NCBI GenBank assembly: GCA_963820035.1
Contig: CAWFYK010000009.1
Location: 634,111 to 698,110 of the forward strand
DNA length: 64,000 nucleotides
Source: JAWWPG01 sp963820035
GTDB lineage: Bacteria; Actinomycetota; Actinomycetes; Propionibacteriales; Nocardioidaceae
Direction of reading: 5' to 3'
The stretch's first letter is position 1; each line of letters begins with the position of its first letter. Both the position numbers and the translations under genes were made by a program. Of the stretch, positions 42,843 through 51,899 are shown piece by piece. The notes beneath the pieces are model-generated. The model saw nothing but the letters and a program-made list of their open reading frames with translations. It was not told the DNA's origin and searched no databases.

Positions 42843-45488
42843 CTAGATTCCGGGGCCGGCGACGGCGTGCAGGGCGTCCTCGATCGGCGTACGACGCCCA
42901 GCCTTGTAGGTCGTGTCCCACTCGTCGTCCGGCAGAGCGGCCTTCGTCCGTGCGATCAGGATCGTCCGACCCTCGCGCTGCAGGACGTCGGGAGGGATGC
43001 CGAGCTGGTCATAGCCGGCGTCGGTCGCGCCGAGGAGCAGGACGGCGTATTCGTGTTCTCCCAGCCGTTCGAGGACGACGCAGAAGTCCAGCGCCTGCGG
43101 CAGCAGCATGGCAGGCTCGTCGAGGTCGAGCGCCTGGTGGATCAGTCGGCGCATCTGCTCCGCCGACTCCTCGACCCGATCCATCTCCAGCAGCGTCCAC
43201 GCGATGTTGTGTTGGGTGACGAGCGCGCCGACGGTGTGGCCGAGACCCTGCGCCACGGACAGCGCCTCTTCGCCGAGCACGAGGGAGTTGGCGTAGTTGC
43301 CCGCCGAGGTCTCCACCGCGGCGAAGTCGGCGAGGCCGCTGAGGAGGGCGGCCTGGTCGCCGAGGTCGCGGGCCAGCGACACCGCCTCCTCGAAGCGAGC
43401 CCTGGCTTCGACGAGGTTCCCGCGGTCGGCCTCGAGGGCGGCCACGATGCTGAGCGCGGTGAGCTCGGACTCGCGCGTCTCGTCCACCCGGCGTCCCATG
43501 TCGAGACTGGCGAGCGCCAGCTCGTAGGCCCGGCCGAGCTCGTCGACGACCCGCAGAGCCCTGGCCAGGTGGGCGAGAGCGCGTGCGAGCTCGGGACCTT
43601 CACACCCACCGGCGGCGCTCACCGCCCGCTCCAGCCAGCGCCGCATCTCCGACACATAACCGTTCGCCAGCCAGAAGCCGTTGAGTGCGATACAGAGGCG
43701 CAGTCCCGTGTGAGCGCGAGTGGAGCCCGGCGGGGCGCTTTCGGTGTCACGCGGAAGGCACCAGTCGAGTGCCCCGCGCAGGTTGTCATGCTCCAGCTCG
43801 AACCGCTCCCGGATCTCCAGGCGCTGCCCACCGACGAGCTGAGGCGCGATCTCCTCGGCGACCGTCAGGAAGTGGTGCGCATGACGTTCGCGTACGGCGT
43901 CGTACCGACCGCCCGCGAGGAGCTGCTCGCGAGCGTAGATCTGCACGGTGCGAAGCATGTCGATCCGCGGCTCCCCATCATCTGCCTCACCGACCGTGAG
44001 CAGGCTGGCATCGACGAGGTCCGTCACGAGGTCGAGGCTGTCGTGGGCAAGCCCGTCGTCCGGCACCGCAACCGCCGCGATGGCGGTGAGGTCGGCGCCC
44101 CCGGAGAAGACGCCCATCTGATGGAAGAAGTCACGCTGGTGCGGGGCGAGCAGCTCTTCGGACCAGGCGATGGCCTGGCGCAGGGTCCGTTGCCGGTCGG
44201 GACCCTGCGCTCCCGCGGCGGAGATGTCCAACGCCTGGTCGAGCCGGGCCAGCAGCGCGTGCGGGCTCAGCAGTTTGGTGCGCGCCGCGGCCAGCTCGAG
44301 CGCCAGCGGCAGCCCGTCGAGCCGCCGACAGAGGGCTGCGATGTCGGCGGCGTTGTCCGGCGTCAGGGCGAAGCTCGAGCGGATCCGTTGCGCGAGCTGG
44401 ACGAAGAGCTGCACCGCCGCGGACTCCGTGGCCGCCTCCAGGGTCACGTCGTCCGGAGTGTCGAGCGGCCTGACGGCATGCTCCCGCTCGGAGCTCAGGT
44501 GGAGCGGGCGCCGCGACGTGGCGATGATGGCGAGGCCGGGGGCGCGCGCGAGCAGCTCCGCGATGACGGCATCCGCCCCTTCCAGCTGCTCGAGGTTGTC
44601 GAGCACCAACAGGACCTTGCGGGTCGCCAGGTGCCCGACCAGCATGGGCGCGTCGTGGTCGGCGAGCCGCAGGTCGAGAACCTCGGAGATCGACGTCCAG
44701 AGCCGGTCAACTGTCGTGACCGATGCCAGCGGGACGAAGTAGACCCCGTCGGGGAACTCGCTCACCAGCTGGTGGGCGACCTCGATCGCCAGTCGGGTCT
44801 TCCCGGCGCCACCGGGCCCGGTCAGGGTCAGCAGTCGGGCCCGCAGCCAGGAGAGCCCGTCGGTGAGCTCCAGGAGCTCCTCGTCGCGACCGACCAGCTC
44901 GTCGGGCGGGATCGGCAGGTTCGAGCCGGCCTCGATCGTCTTGAGGGCCGGGAAGTCGGCCGGGAGGTCATCGGCGATGAGCTGGAAGAGCCGCTCCGGG
45001 CGAGGAATGTCCTTCAGCTGATGAGATCCGAGGTTCAGCAGCCCGACACCAGGGGGTAGGTCCTCCTGGACGAGTCCCGCTGTGACCTCCGACAGCACCA
45101 CCTGCCCACCATGGCTCGCCGCTGCGATCCGGGCGGCCCGGTGGACGTCCTTCCCGACGTACCCGCCGTCGTGCAGCGTCGGGTTGCCGGTGTGGATGCC
45201 GATGCGCACGCGCACCTGCTCCCCACCCGGCCAGGGGTACGCCGCGAGCTCGCGCTGGGCCTGCACCGCGGCCGTGACGGCTTCGGGCGCGGAGGCGAAG
45301 ACGACGAAGAAGCTGTCGCCTTCGGTGCCCATCTCGGTGCCTCCGGAGTCGGCCCAGGCGGTGCGCAGCACGCCGCGCATGCCGTCCAACACGTCGGAGT
45401 ACGCCGACCCGAGGCGCATCAGCAGGCTGGTCGAGCCCTCCATGTCGGAGAACAGCATCGTCACTGTCCCGGTCGGCAAGGAGTGCAT
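42843..45488 (-). CDS. Class III cyclase-domain protein with NB-ARC-type ATPase and TPR-like tail
   Basis: An 881-residue signalling protein. Residues 5-175 form a class III nucleotidyl cyclase-like domain with both metal Asp residues (D15 in FSDMEGST, D58 in EGDSFF); the usual Asn near GKDVHRAARIA is replaced by His, as in many members of this group, so catalysis is uncertain. An AfsR/NB-ARC ATPase follows (Walker A TGPGGAGKTRLA near 220, LLVLDNLEQL, GLPLALELAAARTKLLSP), and the C-terminal 350 residues are TPR-like helices. The start ATG 45488 overlaps the upstream serine hydrolase stop (TGATG), so translation is coupled. A TGTAAT six bases before the ATG could allow extra leaderless transcription. 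Confidence 0.82.
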   Translation of the reverse strand: MHSLPTGTVTMLFSDMEGSTSLLMRLGSAYSDVLDGMRGVLRTAWADSGGTEMGTEGDSFFVVFASAPEAVTAAVQAQRELAAYPWPGGEQVRVRIGIHTGNPTLHDGGYVGKDVHRAARIAAASHGGQVVLSEVTAGLVQEDLPPGVGLLNLGSHQLKDIPRPERLFQLIADDLPADFPALKTIEAGSNLPIPPDELVGRDEELLELTDGLSWLRARLLTLTGPGGAGKTRLAIEVAHQLVSEFPDGVYFVPLASVTTVDRLWTSISEVLDLRLADHDAPMLVGHLATRKVLLVLDNLEQLEGADAVIAELLARAPGLAIIATSRRPLHLSSEREHAVRPLDTPDDVTLEAATESAAVQLFVQLAQRIRSSFALTPDNAADIAALCRRLDGLPLALELAAARTKLLSPHALLARLDQALDISAAGAQGPDRQRTLRQAIAWSEELLAPHQRDFFHQMGVFSGGADLTAIAAVAVPDDGLAHDSLDLVTDLVDASLLTVGEADDGEPRIDMLRTVQIYAREQLLAGGRYDAVRERHAHHFLTVAEEIAPQLVGGQRLEIRERFELEHDNLRGALDWCLPRDTESAPPGSTRAHTGLRLCIALNGFWLANGYVSEMRRWLERAVSAAGGCEGPELARALAHLARALRVVDELGRAYELALASLDMGRRVDETRESELTALSIVAALEADRGNLVEARARFEEAVSLARDLGDQAALLSGLADFAAVETSAGNYANSLVLGEEALSVAQGLGHTVGALVTQHNIAWTLLEMDRVEESAEQMRRLIHQALDLDEPAMLLPQALDFCVVLERLGEHEYAVLLLGATDAGYDQLGIPPDVLQREGRTILIARTKAALPDDEWDTTYKAGRRTPIEDALHAVAGPGI

Positions 45489-46432
45489 CAGCCAATTACA
45501 GTCGCCCCACGGGTCAGCGCGCCAGCCGGGGCGGGGAGCGGCCGGCGTAGCGGCGTGACCGCGGCTCGGGCGGCCGCTCCGATGGCGTGGTCGATGCGCG
45601 GTTGGGCGAGGTCCGCCCGCGCCGCCTTGGTGAAGACGGCGACCGCGACGGGCACCTCGTCGGGGAACGTCACCACGCCGACCTCGTGACGAAGCGCCAC
45701 CATGGTCCCCGTCTTGCCCGCCACGCTGACGTCGTCGTAGGGGAAACCCGACGCCAGCCGATGGCTCCACACCTGTGCCGTCAGCACCGATCGGAGGAAG
45801 GCACAGGACTCCGGGCTCGCCGCCGCGTCGTTCCAGATCGCGGTCAGCAGCCGCGTCATGTCGCGCGCCGTCGTGGAGCTGACCACGGCGGGGTCATAGA
45901 TCCTGCTGCGCCCGACCAGATCGACGTCGGCGAGGGTCTTCATCGCCTCGCCGAGGTCGGCCGTCCCGGTGTCCTGGACCATGATCTGAACGTGATGCTG
46001 CTCCCCACCGCGGATCGTCGTCCGGGTGAGGCCGAGCGTCGTCAGGGTCCGGTCGACCGGCTCGGGCCCGAGGTCGGTGAGCACGGCATCAGCCGCTGCG
46101 TTGTCGGAGAGGGTGAGCATCAGCCGCACGACGTCGCGCCGTGAAAGTCGCACCTCGTCCTCCAGCGTCGAGACGCCGGTCGGTCCCGGCGTCCGGTCCG
46201 ACGGGGCCAACACCATGGGCTCTCGCGGGTCGCGCGCTCCGTCGTCGACCGCGCGGCACCAGGCGACGGCGAGCGGGAGCTTGTAGACCGAGACCATCGG
46301 CACCGGCAGGTCCGCGTCGTAGCCGACAGCATCATGTGCCCCGACGGCCTCCGCCACGGGTACGGCGTGCAGCGATCCCCGCACGCCGGCGTCGTCGAAG
46401 ATCTGTCTGATGCGGTCGCCGGGATCCCTCAC
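45488..46432 (-). CDS. Class A beta-lactamase-like serine hydrolase, cytoplasmic form
   Basis: A 314-residue penicillin-interacting fold. SxxK is SVYK (S48-K51), SDN is 109-111 and KTG is 240-242, the order of class A beta-lactamases. A clear Glu166/Asn170 pair of the omega loop is not evident (E144 in RGGEQHH is the nearest candidate), and there is no signal peptide, so it may not be a secreted beta-lactamase; it could sense or bind muropeptides or a drug. The ATG at 46432 overlaps the LysR stop by four bases and its stop overlaps the cyclase-ATPase ATG, placing it in the middle of a three-gene operon. Confidence 0.8.
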   Translation of the reverse strand: MRDPGDRIRQIFDDAGVRGSLHAVPVAEAVGAHDAVGYDADLPVPMVSVYKLPLAVAWCRAVDDGARDPREPMVLAPSDRTPGPTGVSTLEDEVRLSRRDVVRLMLTLSDNAAADAVLTDLGPEPVDRTLTTLGLTRTTIRGGEQHHVQIMVQDTGTADLGEAMKTLADVDLVGRSRIYDPAVVSSTTARDMTRLLTAIWNDAAASPESCAFLRSVLTAQVWSHRLASGFPYDDVSVAGKTGTMVALRHEVGVVTFPDEVPVAVAVFTKAARADLAQPRIDHAIGAAARAAVTPLRRPLPAPAGALTRGATVIG

Positions 46433-47319
46433 GAGTCGCCTGGCTCTCCCTGAAGGGCATGCTCCAGCAACGCCAGGTCGTCCGAGGGAGTGCGCCGCCG
46501 TCGCGCCGATCCGTCGGCCGCGACGACCCGGAAGCGCATCGGCAGCGGGTTGCCCGCCAGCCGCCGTATGACGACACCGTCCGTCTCCGGGAAGGGGTCG
46601 ACGGTGAGCCCGAACGCCTGGCCGTTGGCGACCGCCACCCCGACCCGGACCTGGTCGGTCGCGACGATCAGCGTCCCGGGGTGTCCGTGCCGCCTCAGGG
46701 TGTCCACCAGGAGGTCGTGCGCGGCTGGATGGTGGTGACGCGGTGGGGCGGCCAGCGGCAGGTCCTCGAGATCCGAGACGGACACGCTCTCCGCTGTCGG
46801 CGAGGCGTCCATCGGCAGCAGGGCGGAGGTCTCGGTGCGGATCACCGGGCCGGCGTCCAGCCCGTCGACGACCGACGGATGACGAAGCACTGCGATGTCG
46901 AGCGCTCCGGCGCGGAGCTGTTGCGCCAGCTGTTGGGTCGGCTCGACGTGGACGACGACGTCGTGGTCGTCGTACGCCGTGCGCATCGCGGTCACGCCTC
47001 GAAGAGCCCGGAGCCCGAGCTCGTAGGGGACACCCAGCCGCAGGACCGGACGGCCGGGTCCCAGCTTGCCCGCATCGGCGAGGAAGTCGTCGGCGCTGGA
47101 CAGCACGTCGGCCGCACGCGGAAGCAGGGTCCGGCCGGCGTGGGTCAGCGAGACGCCACGCGAGTCCCGGTCGAACAGCCGCGTCCCCAGCTCGCGCTCG
47201 AGCCGCTGAACCCCCTGCGAGAGAGGCGGCTGGGTGATGCCGAGGGCGACCGCGGCCCGGCCGAAGTTGCGCTCCTCTGCCACGGCCACGAAGAACCGAA
47301 GATGCCGGAGCAGGTCCAT
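46429..47319 (-). CDS. LysR-type transcriptional regulator
   Basis: A 296-residue LTTR. The winged helix-turn-helix is at residues 1-60 (LRHLRFFVAVAEERNFGRAAVALGITQPPLSQGVQRLERELGTRLFDRDSRGVSLT), followed by a two-lobed effector domain (residues 90-280, starting LRLGVPYELGLRALRGV). ATG 47319 is chosen, with AGGAGG directly upstream. It is the first gene of the operon with the serine hydrolase and cyclase-ATPase and is divergent from the transpeptidase gene, the layout in which an LTTR typically controls both directions from the shared region, as AmpR does for AmpC. Confidence 0.85.
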   Translation of the reverse strand: MDLLRHLRFFVAVAEERNFGRAAVALGITQPPLSQGVQRLERELGTRLFDRDSRGVSLTHAGRTLLPRAADVLSSADDFLADAGKLGPGRPVLRLGVPYELGLRALRGVTAMRTAYDDHDVVVHVEPTQQLAQQLRAGALDIAVLRHPSVVDGLDAGPVIRTETSALLPMDASPTAESVSVSDLEDLPLAAPPRHHHPAAHDLLVDTLRRHGHPGTLIVATDQVRVGVAVANGQAFGLTVDPFPETDGVVIRRLAGNPLPMRFRVVAADGSARRRRTPSDDLALLEHALQGEPGDS

Positions 47320-47446
47320 CACCACCTCCTATATCGGATTGCTATGGGAGCGCGTCGATCATTGACTTTGACGATGGTCCCCGGCCAATGGTGACATCAG
47401 GGACGAACAGCTTCGAAGCCGATGTCTCCTCGACGGAAGGTAGGCC
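47320..47446. promoter_or_regulatory. Divergent control region between LysR gene and transpeptidase gene
   Basis: The 127 bp must hold both promoters. At 47353-47373 a CGTC-N13-GACG inverted repeat encloses T-N11-A (T47359/A47371), the general LysR-box pattern. A TTGACT within it (47362-47367) and a TATAGG near the LysR Shine-Dalgarno sequence are the only -35/-10-like strings. The assignment is by pattern only. Confidence 0.35.
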
Positions 47447-49333
47447 GTGTCACAACGAAGGGTCTCGTTCTTGGGTGCCGCTCTCGTGGTGGTGGCGCTG
47501 CTCCCCGGCTGCAGCGGGTCGTCCGGCGGCTCGCCCTCGCCGGAGCCCGCGGCCCAGTCCTTCGCCGCCGGCTTGGCGAAGGGGAGCCTCGCCGACGTCA
47601 CCTTCGCCGGGGGCAGCATCGCGGCACCGCAGCGTTGGTGGGACCACACCCGCGAGGGCATGGGAGACTCCGCCGTCACGGTGCAGGTGTCGGACGTGAC
47701 GGCCGACGGAGACCAGGCGTCGGCCTCGTTGCGCTATCACTGGGCGCTCGCGGGGTCCACCACGGACTGGTCCTACCAGACTCGCCTCGCCCTGGTCCGG
47801 CACGGCGACGACTGGGCGGTGGCGCTGAAGCCCGGTGCCGTGGTCCCTGGGCTTGCCCCCGACGAACGGCTGAGCCTGTCGACGGTGGCGGCCAAGCGCG
47901 GTGACATCCTCGGCGCCGGCGGCGTGCCGCTCGTCACCGAGCGACCGGTCGTCAGGTTCGGCATCGACAAGACCCAGGTGCCGGCCGACCAGGTGGCCAC
48001 CTCGGCGCGGACGCTGGCGGATCTCCTCGACATCGACGCTCCGGCCTACGTCAAGCTGGTGGAGTCCTCGGGCGACGAGGCGTTCGTCGAGGCCATCGTG
48101 CTCCGTACCGGGGACGTGACTCCGGGGATCGAGCAGGGAATCAGCGGGATCCCGGGTGCCCGCGGCATCCCCGACCGGCTGCCGCTCGCGCCGACCCGAG
48201 AGTTCGCGCGAGCCATCCTCGGCACGGTCGGTCCAGTGACGGCGGAGATCGTGGCCAAGAGCCACGGCGCCTACCGTGCCGGTGACGTCGCCGGGCTGAG
48301 CGGCCTCGAGCAGCGCTATGACGAGCAGTTGCGTGGCACGCCGGGCACCGAGGTGCAGGCCGTTAGCCCCACCGGCAAAGGACGAGTCCTGTTCCACACC
48401 AAAGCCCTCGCCGGGACGGATCTTCGGACCACCCTCGACCCTGCGATGCAGTCCAGCGCCGAGCGGGCGTTGGCTCAGACCACGTCGGCCAGCGCCCTCG
48501 TGGCCATCCGACCGTCCACCGGTGGCGTGCTTGTCGCCGCCAACGGGCCGGCCTCGGACGGCTACCCGACCGCGACGATCGGCCAGTACGCGCCCGGGTC
48601 CACGTTCAAGGTCGTGTCCAGTCTCGCCCTGCTCCGGGCGGGACTGTCGCCGGACGCCGTGGTGCACTGTCCTTTGACGACCAACGTCGACGGCAAGCGG
48701 TTCAAGAACTACTCCGACTACCCCGACAGCGAGCTCGGCGACATCACGTTGGAGACGGCGGTCGCCAACTCGTGCAACACCGCCTTCATCGGCGAACGCA
48801 ACCGCATCACCCCTGAGGCGCTCACCCAGGCTGGTGAGGCGCTCGGGGTCGGCGTCGACCACGATCTCGGCTTCCCGGCGTACTTCGGGTCGGTCCCCTC
48901 CGACACGGACACGACGACCCACGCGGCGGACATCATCGGCCAGGGCCACATCCTCGCGTCACCGTTGACGATGGCGTCGGTCGCCGGGTCCGTGGCCGCC
49001 GGCCGAGCCGTCGTACCGCATCTGCTCGACACGTCCCAACCGACCGCCGACCCGTCGGTTCCGCTCACCGCCACGGAGGCTGCCGAACTCCGCCAGCTGA
49101 TGGCTGCTGTGGTGAACCAGGGGAGTGGCAGTTTCCTGTCAGATGTGCCGGGGCCGCAGATCCTCGCCAAGACCGGGACTGCCGAGTTCGGCACGAAGCT
49201 GCCCCTGCAGACACATGCCTGGATGATCGCCGTGCAAGGCGATCTCGCTGTCGCTGTCTTCGTGGACGTCGGAGTGTCGGGCTCGCAGACCGCCGGCCCG
49301 ATCCTCGAGGAGTTCCTCCGTAGCGCGCAGTGA
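47447..49333 (+). CDS. MecA-like penicillin-binding transpeptidase, lipoprotein
   Basis: A 628-residue class B PBP. The N-terminus is a lipoprotein signal (LLPGC, lipid on Cys22) rather than the usual membrane helix. An NTF2-like domain (about 35-135, as in MecA/PBP2a-type low-affinity PBPs) and a PBP dimerisation domain (ATRGD-like AAKRGDILG near 148) precede the transpeptidase domain with STFK (S385-K388), SCN (442-444) and KTGTAE (K575). It cross-links peptidoglycan outside the membrane. The start is GTG 47447. It is divergent from the LysR operon that encodes a beta-lactamase-like protein, suggesting control by cell-wall or antibiotic stress. Confidence 0.87.
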   Translation: MSQRRVSFLGAALVVVALLPGCSGSSGGSPSPEPAAQSFAAGLAKGSLADVTFAGGSIAAPQRWWDHTREGMGDSAVTVQVSDVTADGDQASASLRYHWALAGSTTDWSYQTRLALVRHGDDWAVALKPGAVVPGLAPDERLSLSTVAAKRGDILGAGGVPLVTERPVVRFGIDKTQVPADQVATSARTLADLLDIDAPAYVKLVESSGDEAFVEAIVLRTGDVTPGIEQGISGIPGARGIPDRLPLAPTREFARAILGTVGPVTAEIVAKSHGAYRAGDVAGLSGLEQRYDEQLRGTPGTEVQAVSPTGKGRVLFHTKALAGTDLRTTLDPAMQSSAERALAQTTSASALVAIRPSTGGVLVAANGPASDGYPTATIGQYAPGSTFKVVSSLALLRAGLSPDAVVHCPLTTNVDGKRFKNYSDYPDSELGDITLETAVANSCNTAFIGERNRITPEALTQAGEALGVGVDHDLGFPAYFGSVPSDTDTTTHAADIIGQGHILASPLTMASVAGSVAAGRAVVPHLLDTSQPTADPSVPLTATEAAELRQLMAAVVNQGSGSFLSDVPGPQILAKTGTAEFGTKLPLQTHAWMIAVQGDLAVAVFVDVGVSGSQTAGPILEEFLRSAQ

Positions 49334-49493
49334 CAGGTCGACGGCGCCTGCGTCGAGTCTCGACAGCGCGCCGGATTAGTGGTTGGGTTTGGGCACGGCA
49401 GTGACGGGCTGCCAGCGCCCCACGGGGCTCCGTCTCAGGGAGAAGACAAGCGGAGTCTGTGTGGGCGCGTTTTTCACATTTGGAGGAGGAGTA

Positions 49494-51311
49494 GTGAGAC
49501 GACGCATTTCAGGCGTCATCATCGGTCTGGCGGCAGCAGGGCTAGCCGTCGGAACGACGTCCATTCCGGCGGGTGCATCACCAAGCCCCGACGCAAAGCC
49601 GGCCGAGCCGCAGCTCGGTCCGAGCACGCATCAGGGCGACAACCTGCCCAACGCGCTTGCCGAGCAGCAGAACGCCTTGCGCACAAAGGCTGTGAACCTG
49701 CTCTTGCACGGCAAGGCCAAGGTTGAGCAGAAGAACGGCAGCTCGGTCATCAATCTCGGCAACGGGCAGTACGTCGAGTGGCATCCGGATCGGACCGAGT
49801 CGATCTTCACGATGCTCGTGCAGTTCGGCAAGAAGAAGGACAGTCGGACTGGCGGCACGGCAGGGCCAGTGCACAACCAGATCGCCAAGCCGGACAGGAA
49901 GTGGGACGGCGGAGCGACCGATGACAACGAGACCTACTGGACAAAGAACTTCGACGTCCAGCACTACCGGAACCTGATGTTCGGGGACGGGGAGTCGTTC
50001 CAGGACTTCTACCTGCACCAGTCCAACGGCCGGTTCCTGGCCAAGGGCAAGGTGAGTGACTGGGTCAAGGTGCCTTACAACGAGGCGCGATACGGATCCA
50101 ACAGCATCCCGCAGAACGACGGGTACTGGAACTTCATCAAGGACTCGGCGAACGCCTGGTATCAGGCTCAGGTCGACGCGGGCAAGACGCGCGCGCAGAT
50201 CACCAAAGAGCTCAAAGGGTTCGACAAGTGGGACCGCTACGACTACGACCACGACGGCAACTTCAACGAGCCGGACGGCTACATCGACCACTTCCAGGAC
50301 ATCCACGCCGGTGAGGGCGAGGAGGCCGGCGGCGGCAAGCAAGGCACCGACGCGATCTGGTCGCACCGCTGGTATGCGTTCCAGAACCTGCGGGGCCAGG
50401 CCGGGCCGAAGGGCAACAAGAACGGCGGCGTGCAGATCGGCAAGTCGGGCATCTGGATCGGTGACTACACCACCGAGCCGGAGAACGGCGGCCTCGGCGT
50501 GTTCTCGCACGAGTTCGGCCACGACCTCGGTCTGCCGGACCTCTACGACACCGCCGGTGGCGACAACGGCACCGGCTTCTGGACGCTGATGAGCGCCGGG
50601 TCGTGGATGAACCACGGCGGCAACTCCATCGGCACCACTCCGGACTACATGGACCCGTGGAGCAAGCTGTTCCTCGGCTGGCTGGACTACCGGGTCGTCA
50701 TGTATGGACACGCCCAGGACATCAAGGTCGGTAGTGCGGCCGGTGGTGGCCGACTACCGCAGGCGGTGATCGTCACCCTCCCGGACAAGCAGGGGAAGGC
50801 GAACTACTACATCGCCGAGAACCGCACCTACACCGACTACGACTCCACCCTCAAGACCGGGCCCTACAACTTCGGTTGGCTCGACACCCGGCCCAAGTGG
50901 GTGGAGCGGTTCCCCTACCAGAACGGTCTGTTGGTCTGGTACGTCGACGAGTCGCAGAAGGACAACAACACCATCAGCCACCCCGGGCACGGGCTCGACC
51001 TCCCGGTCGACGCGCGGCCTCGGCCGATCGTGTTCCCCGACGGGACCCTGCTCGGCAACCGGCGGCAGCCGTTCGACGCGACCTTCGGCCAGGAGGCGAC
51101 CAACGCGGTGACGTTCCACCGGTTGGGTGTTCCGGTGAAGGTGCCGTCCACGAAGGCCGTCCCGGTCTTCGACGACACGCACCCCAACAAGTACTGGTCC
51201 GCCAAGAACCCGGGCAGTTCGGTGCAGGTGGCCGGCAGTGGCACGCACATCCAGGTGGCCAGGACGGACGCCCTGGGTGAGCAGATGCTGGTGAAGGTGA
51301 CGTTCGACTAG
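49494..51311 (+). CDS. Secreted M6-family (immune inhibitor A-like) metalloprotease
   Basis: A 605-residue protease. GTG 49494 is the likely start, with GGAGGAGGAG just upstream; the frame is open further but the leader is not conserved-looking. A Sec signal peptide (ISGVIIGLAAAGLAVGTTSIPAGA) leads to a propeptide region and the zinc site HEFGHDLGLPDLYD (HEFGH 339-343), followed by GSWMNHGGNSIG. A DYDHDGNFNEPDGY loop probably binds Ca2+. Typical M6 enzymes degrade host or environmental proteins; here it is presumably nutritional or defensive. A strong hairpin follows the gene (51351-51384). Confidence 0.9.
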   Translation: MRRRISGVIIGLAAAGLAVGTTSIPAGASPSPDAKPAEPQLGPSTHQGDNLPNALAEQQNALRTKAVNLLLHGKAKVEQKNGSSVINLGNGQYVEWHPDRTESIFTMLVQFGKKKDSRTGGTAGPVHNQIAKPDRKWDGGATDDNETYWTKNFDVQHYRNLMFGDGESFQDFYLHQSNGRFLAKGKVSDWVKVPYNEARYGSNSIPQNDGYWNFIKDSANAWYQAQVDAGKTRAQITKELKGFDKWDRYDYDHDGNFNEPDGYIDHFQDIHAGEGEEAGGGKQGTDAIWSHRWYAFQNLRGQAGPKGNKNGGVQIGKSGIWIGDYTTEPENGGLGVFSHEFGHDLGLPDLYDTAGGDNGTGFWTLMSAGSWMNHGGNSIGTTPDYMDPWSKLFLGWLDYRVVMYGHAQDIKVGSAAGGGRLPQAVIVTLPDKQGKANYYIAENRTYTDYDSTLKTGPYNFGWLDTRPKWVERFPYQNGLLVWYVDESQKDNNTISHPGHGLDLPVDARPRPIVFPDGTLLGNRRQPFDATFGQEATNAVTFHRLGVPVKVPSTKAVPVFDDTHPNKYWSAKNPGSSVQVAGSGTHIQVARTDALGEQMLVKVTFD

Positions 51312-51350
51312 CAGCGGCGAGGTGACGGAGCAGCCAGCTCCGCCTCGACG

Positions 51351-51384
51351 AGGAGCCCCGGGTCGGCAACGGCCCGGGGCTCCT
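51351..51384 (+). terminator. Intrinsic-type terminator after the M6 protease
   Basis: A 14-bp stem with a single G-U pair (arms 51351-51364 and 51371-51384) and a 6-base loop, 40 bp after the stop codon. No T-run follows, as is usual in high-GC actinobacteria. Confidence 0.7.
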
Positions 51385-51442
51385 GCTACTCAACACGATT
51401 AGTCGCTGGCCGGGCCGCAGAGGTTCGGCCAGACTTAGCGCC

Positions 51443-51850
51443 ATGACACGACACGCAGTCTCCACGTCTCGAGCTCCGGCCGCGCTCGGGCCGTACAGCC
51501 AAGCCATCGTCGCCGGCGGGCTGGTCTTCTGCTCCGGTACGACGGGCATCGACCCGGCGACGGGCGACATCCCCGAGGGGATCGAGGCCCAGACCGAGCA
51601 GGCCCTGGGCAACCTGGCCGCCGTACTGGACGAGGCCGGCGCATCGATGTCCGACCTCCTCAAGACCACCATCTTCTATGCGAACGTCGAGGACTTCGCC
51701 ACCCTCAACGAGGTCTACGCCCGCCACATGCCGGACCCGCCGCCGGCCCGCTCGGCGCCAGCCAATGTCCGGCTCCCGCGAGGGCTCCTCGTCTCCATCG
51801 AGGCGATCGCCGAGCTGCCTTCTGCGGAAGGCTCGTCGGACCATCGGTGA
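51443..51850 (+). CDS. RidA-family protein (enamine/imine deaminase)
   Basis: A 135-residue RidA/YjgF trimer-forming protein. The family pattern is clear: APAALGPYSQAIVAGGLVFCSGTTGIDPATG, then QTEQALGNLAAVLDEAGASMSDLLKTTIFYANVEDFATLNEVYARHMP and a final LPRGLLVSIEAIAEL. The active-site Arg that binds the carboxylate of the reactive enamine is expected in NVRLPRG; the preceding SAPANVRL replaces the common ARS-[TC]-V segment. It removes 2-aminoacrylate and similar imines made by PLP enzymes. The start is ATG 51443. Confidence 0.88.
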   Translation: MTRHAVSTSRAPAALGPYSQAIVAGGLVFCSGTTGIDPATGDIPEGIEAQTEQALGNLAAVLDEAGASMSDLLKTTIFYANVEDFATLNEVYARHMPDPPPARSAPANVRLPRGLLVSIEAIAELPSAEGSSDHR

Positions 51851-51899
51851 GCGTCGAGCTCTCGAGGCGCTGGCGACGGGGTCGACCCGTCGCGCCGGT

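Noticed and set aside
42690..45059. 789-codon open frame on the plus strand
   Set aside because: Antisense to the cyclase-ATPase gene, without recognisable motifs; long antisense frames are expected at this GC content.
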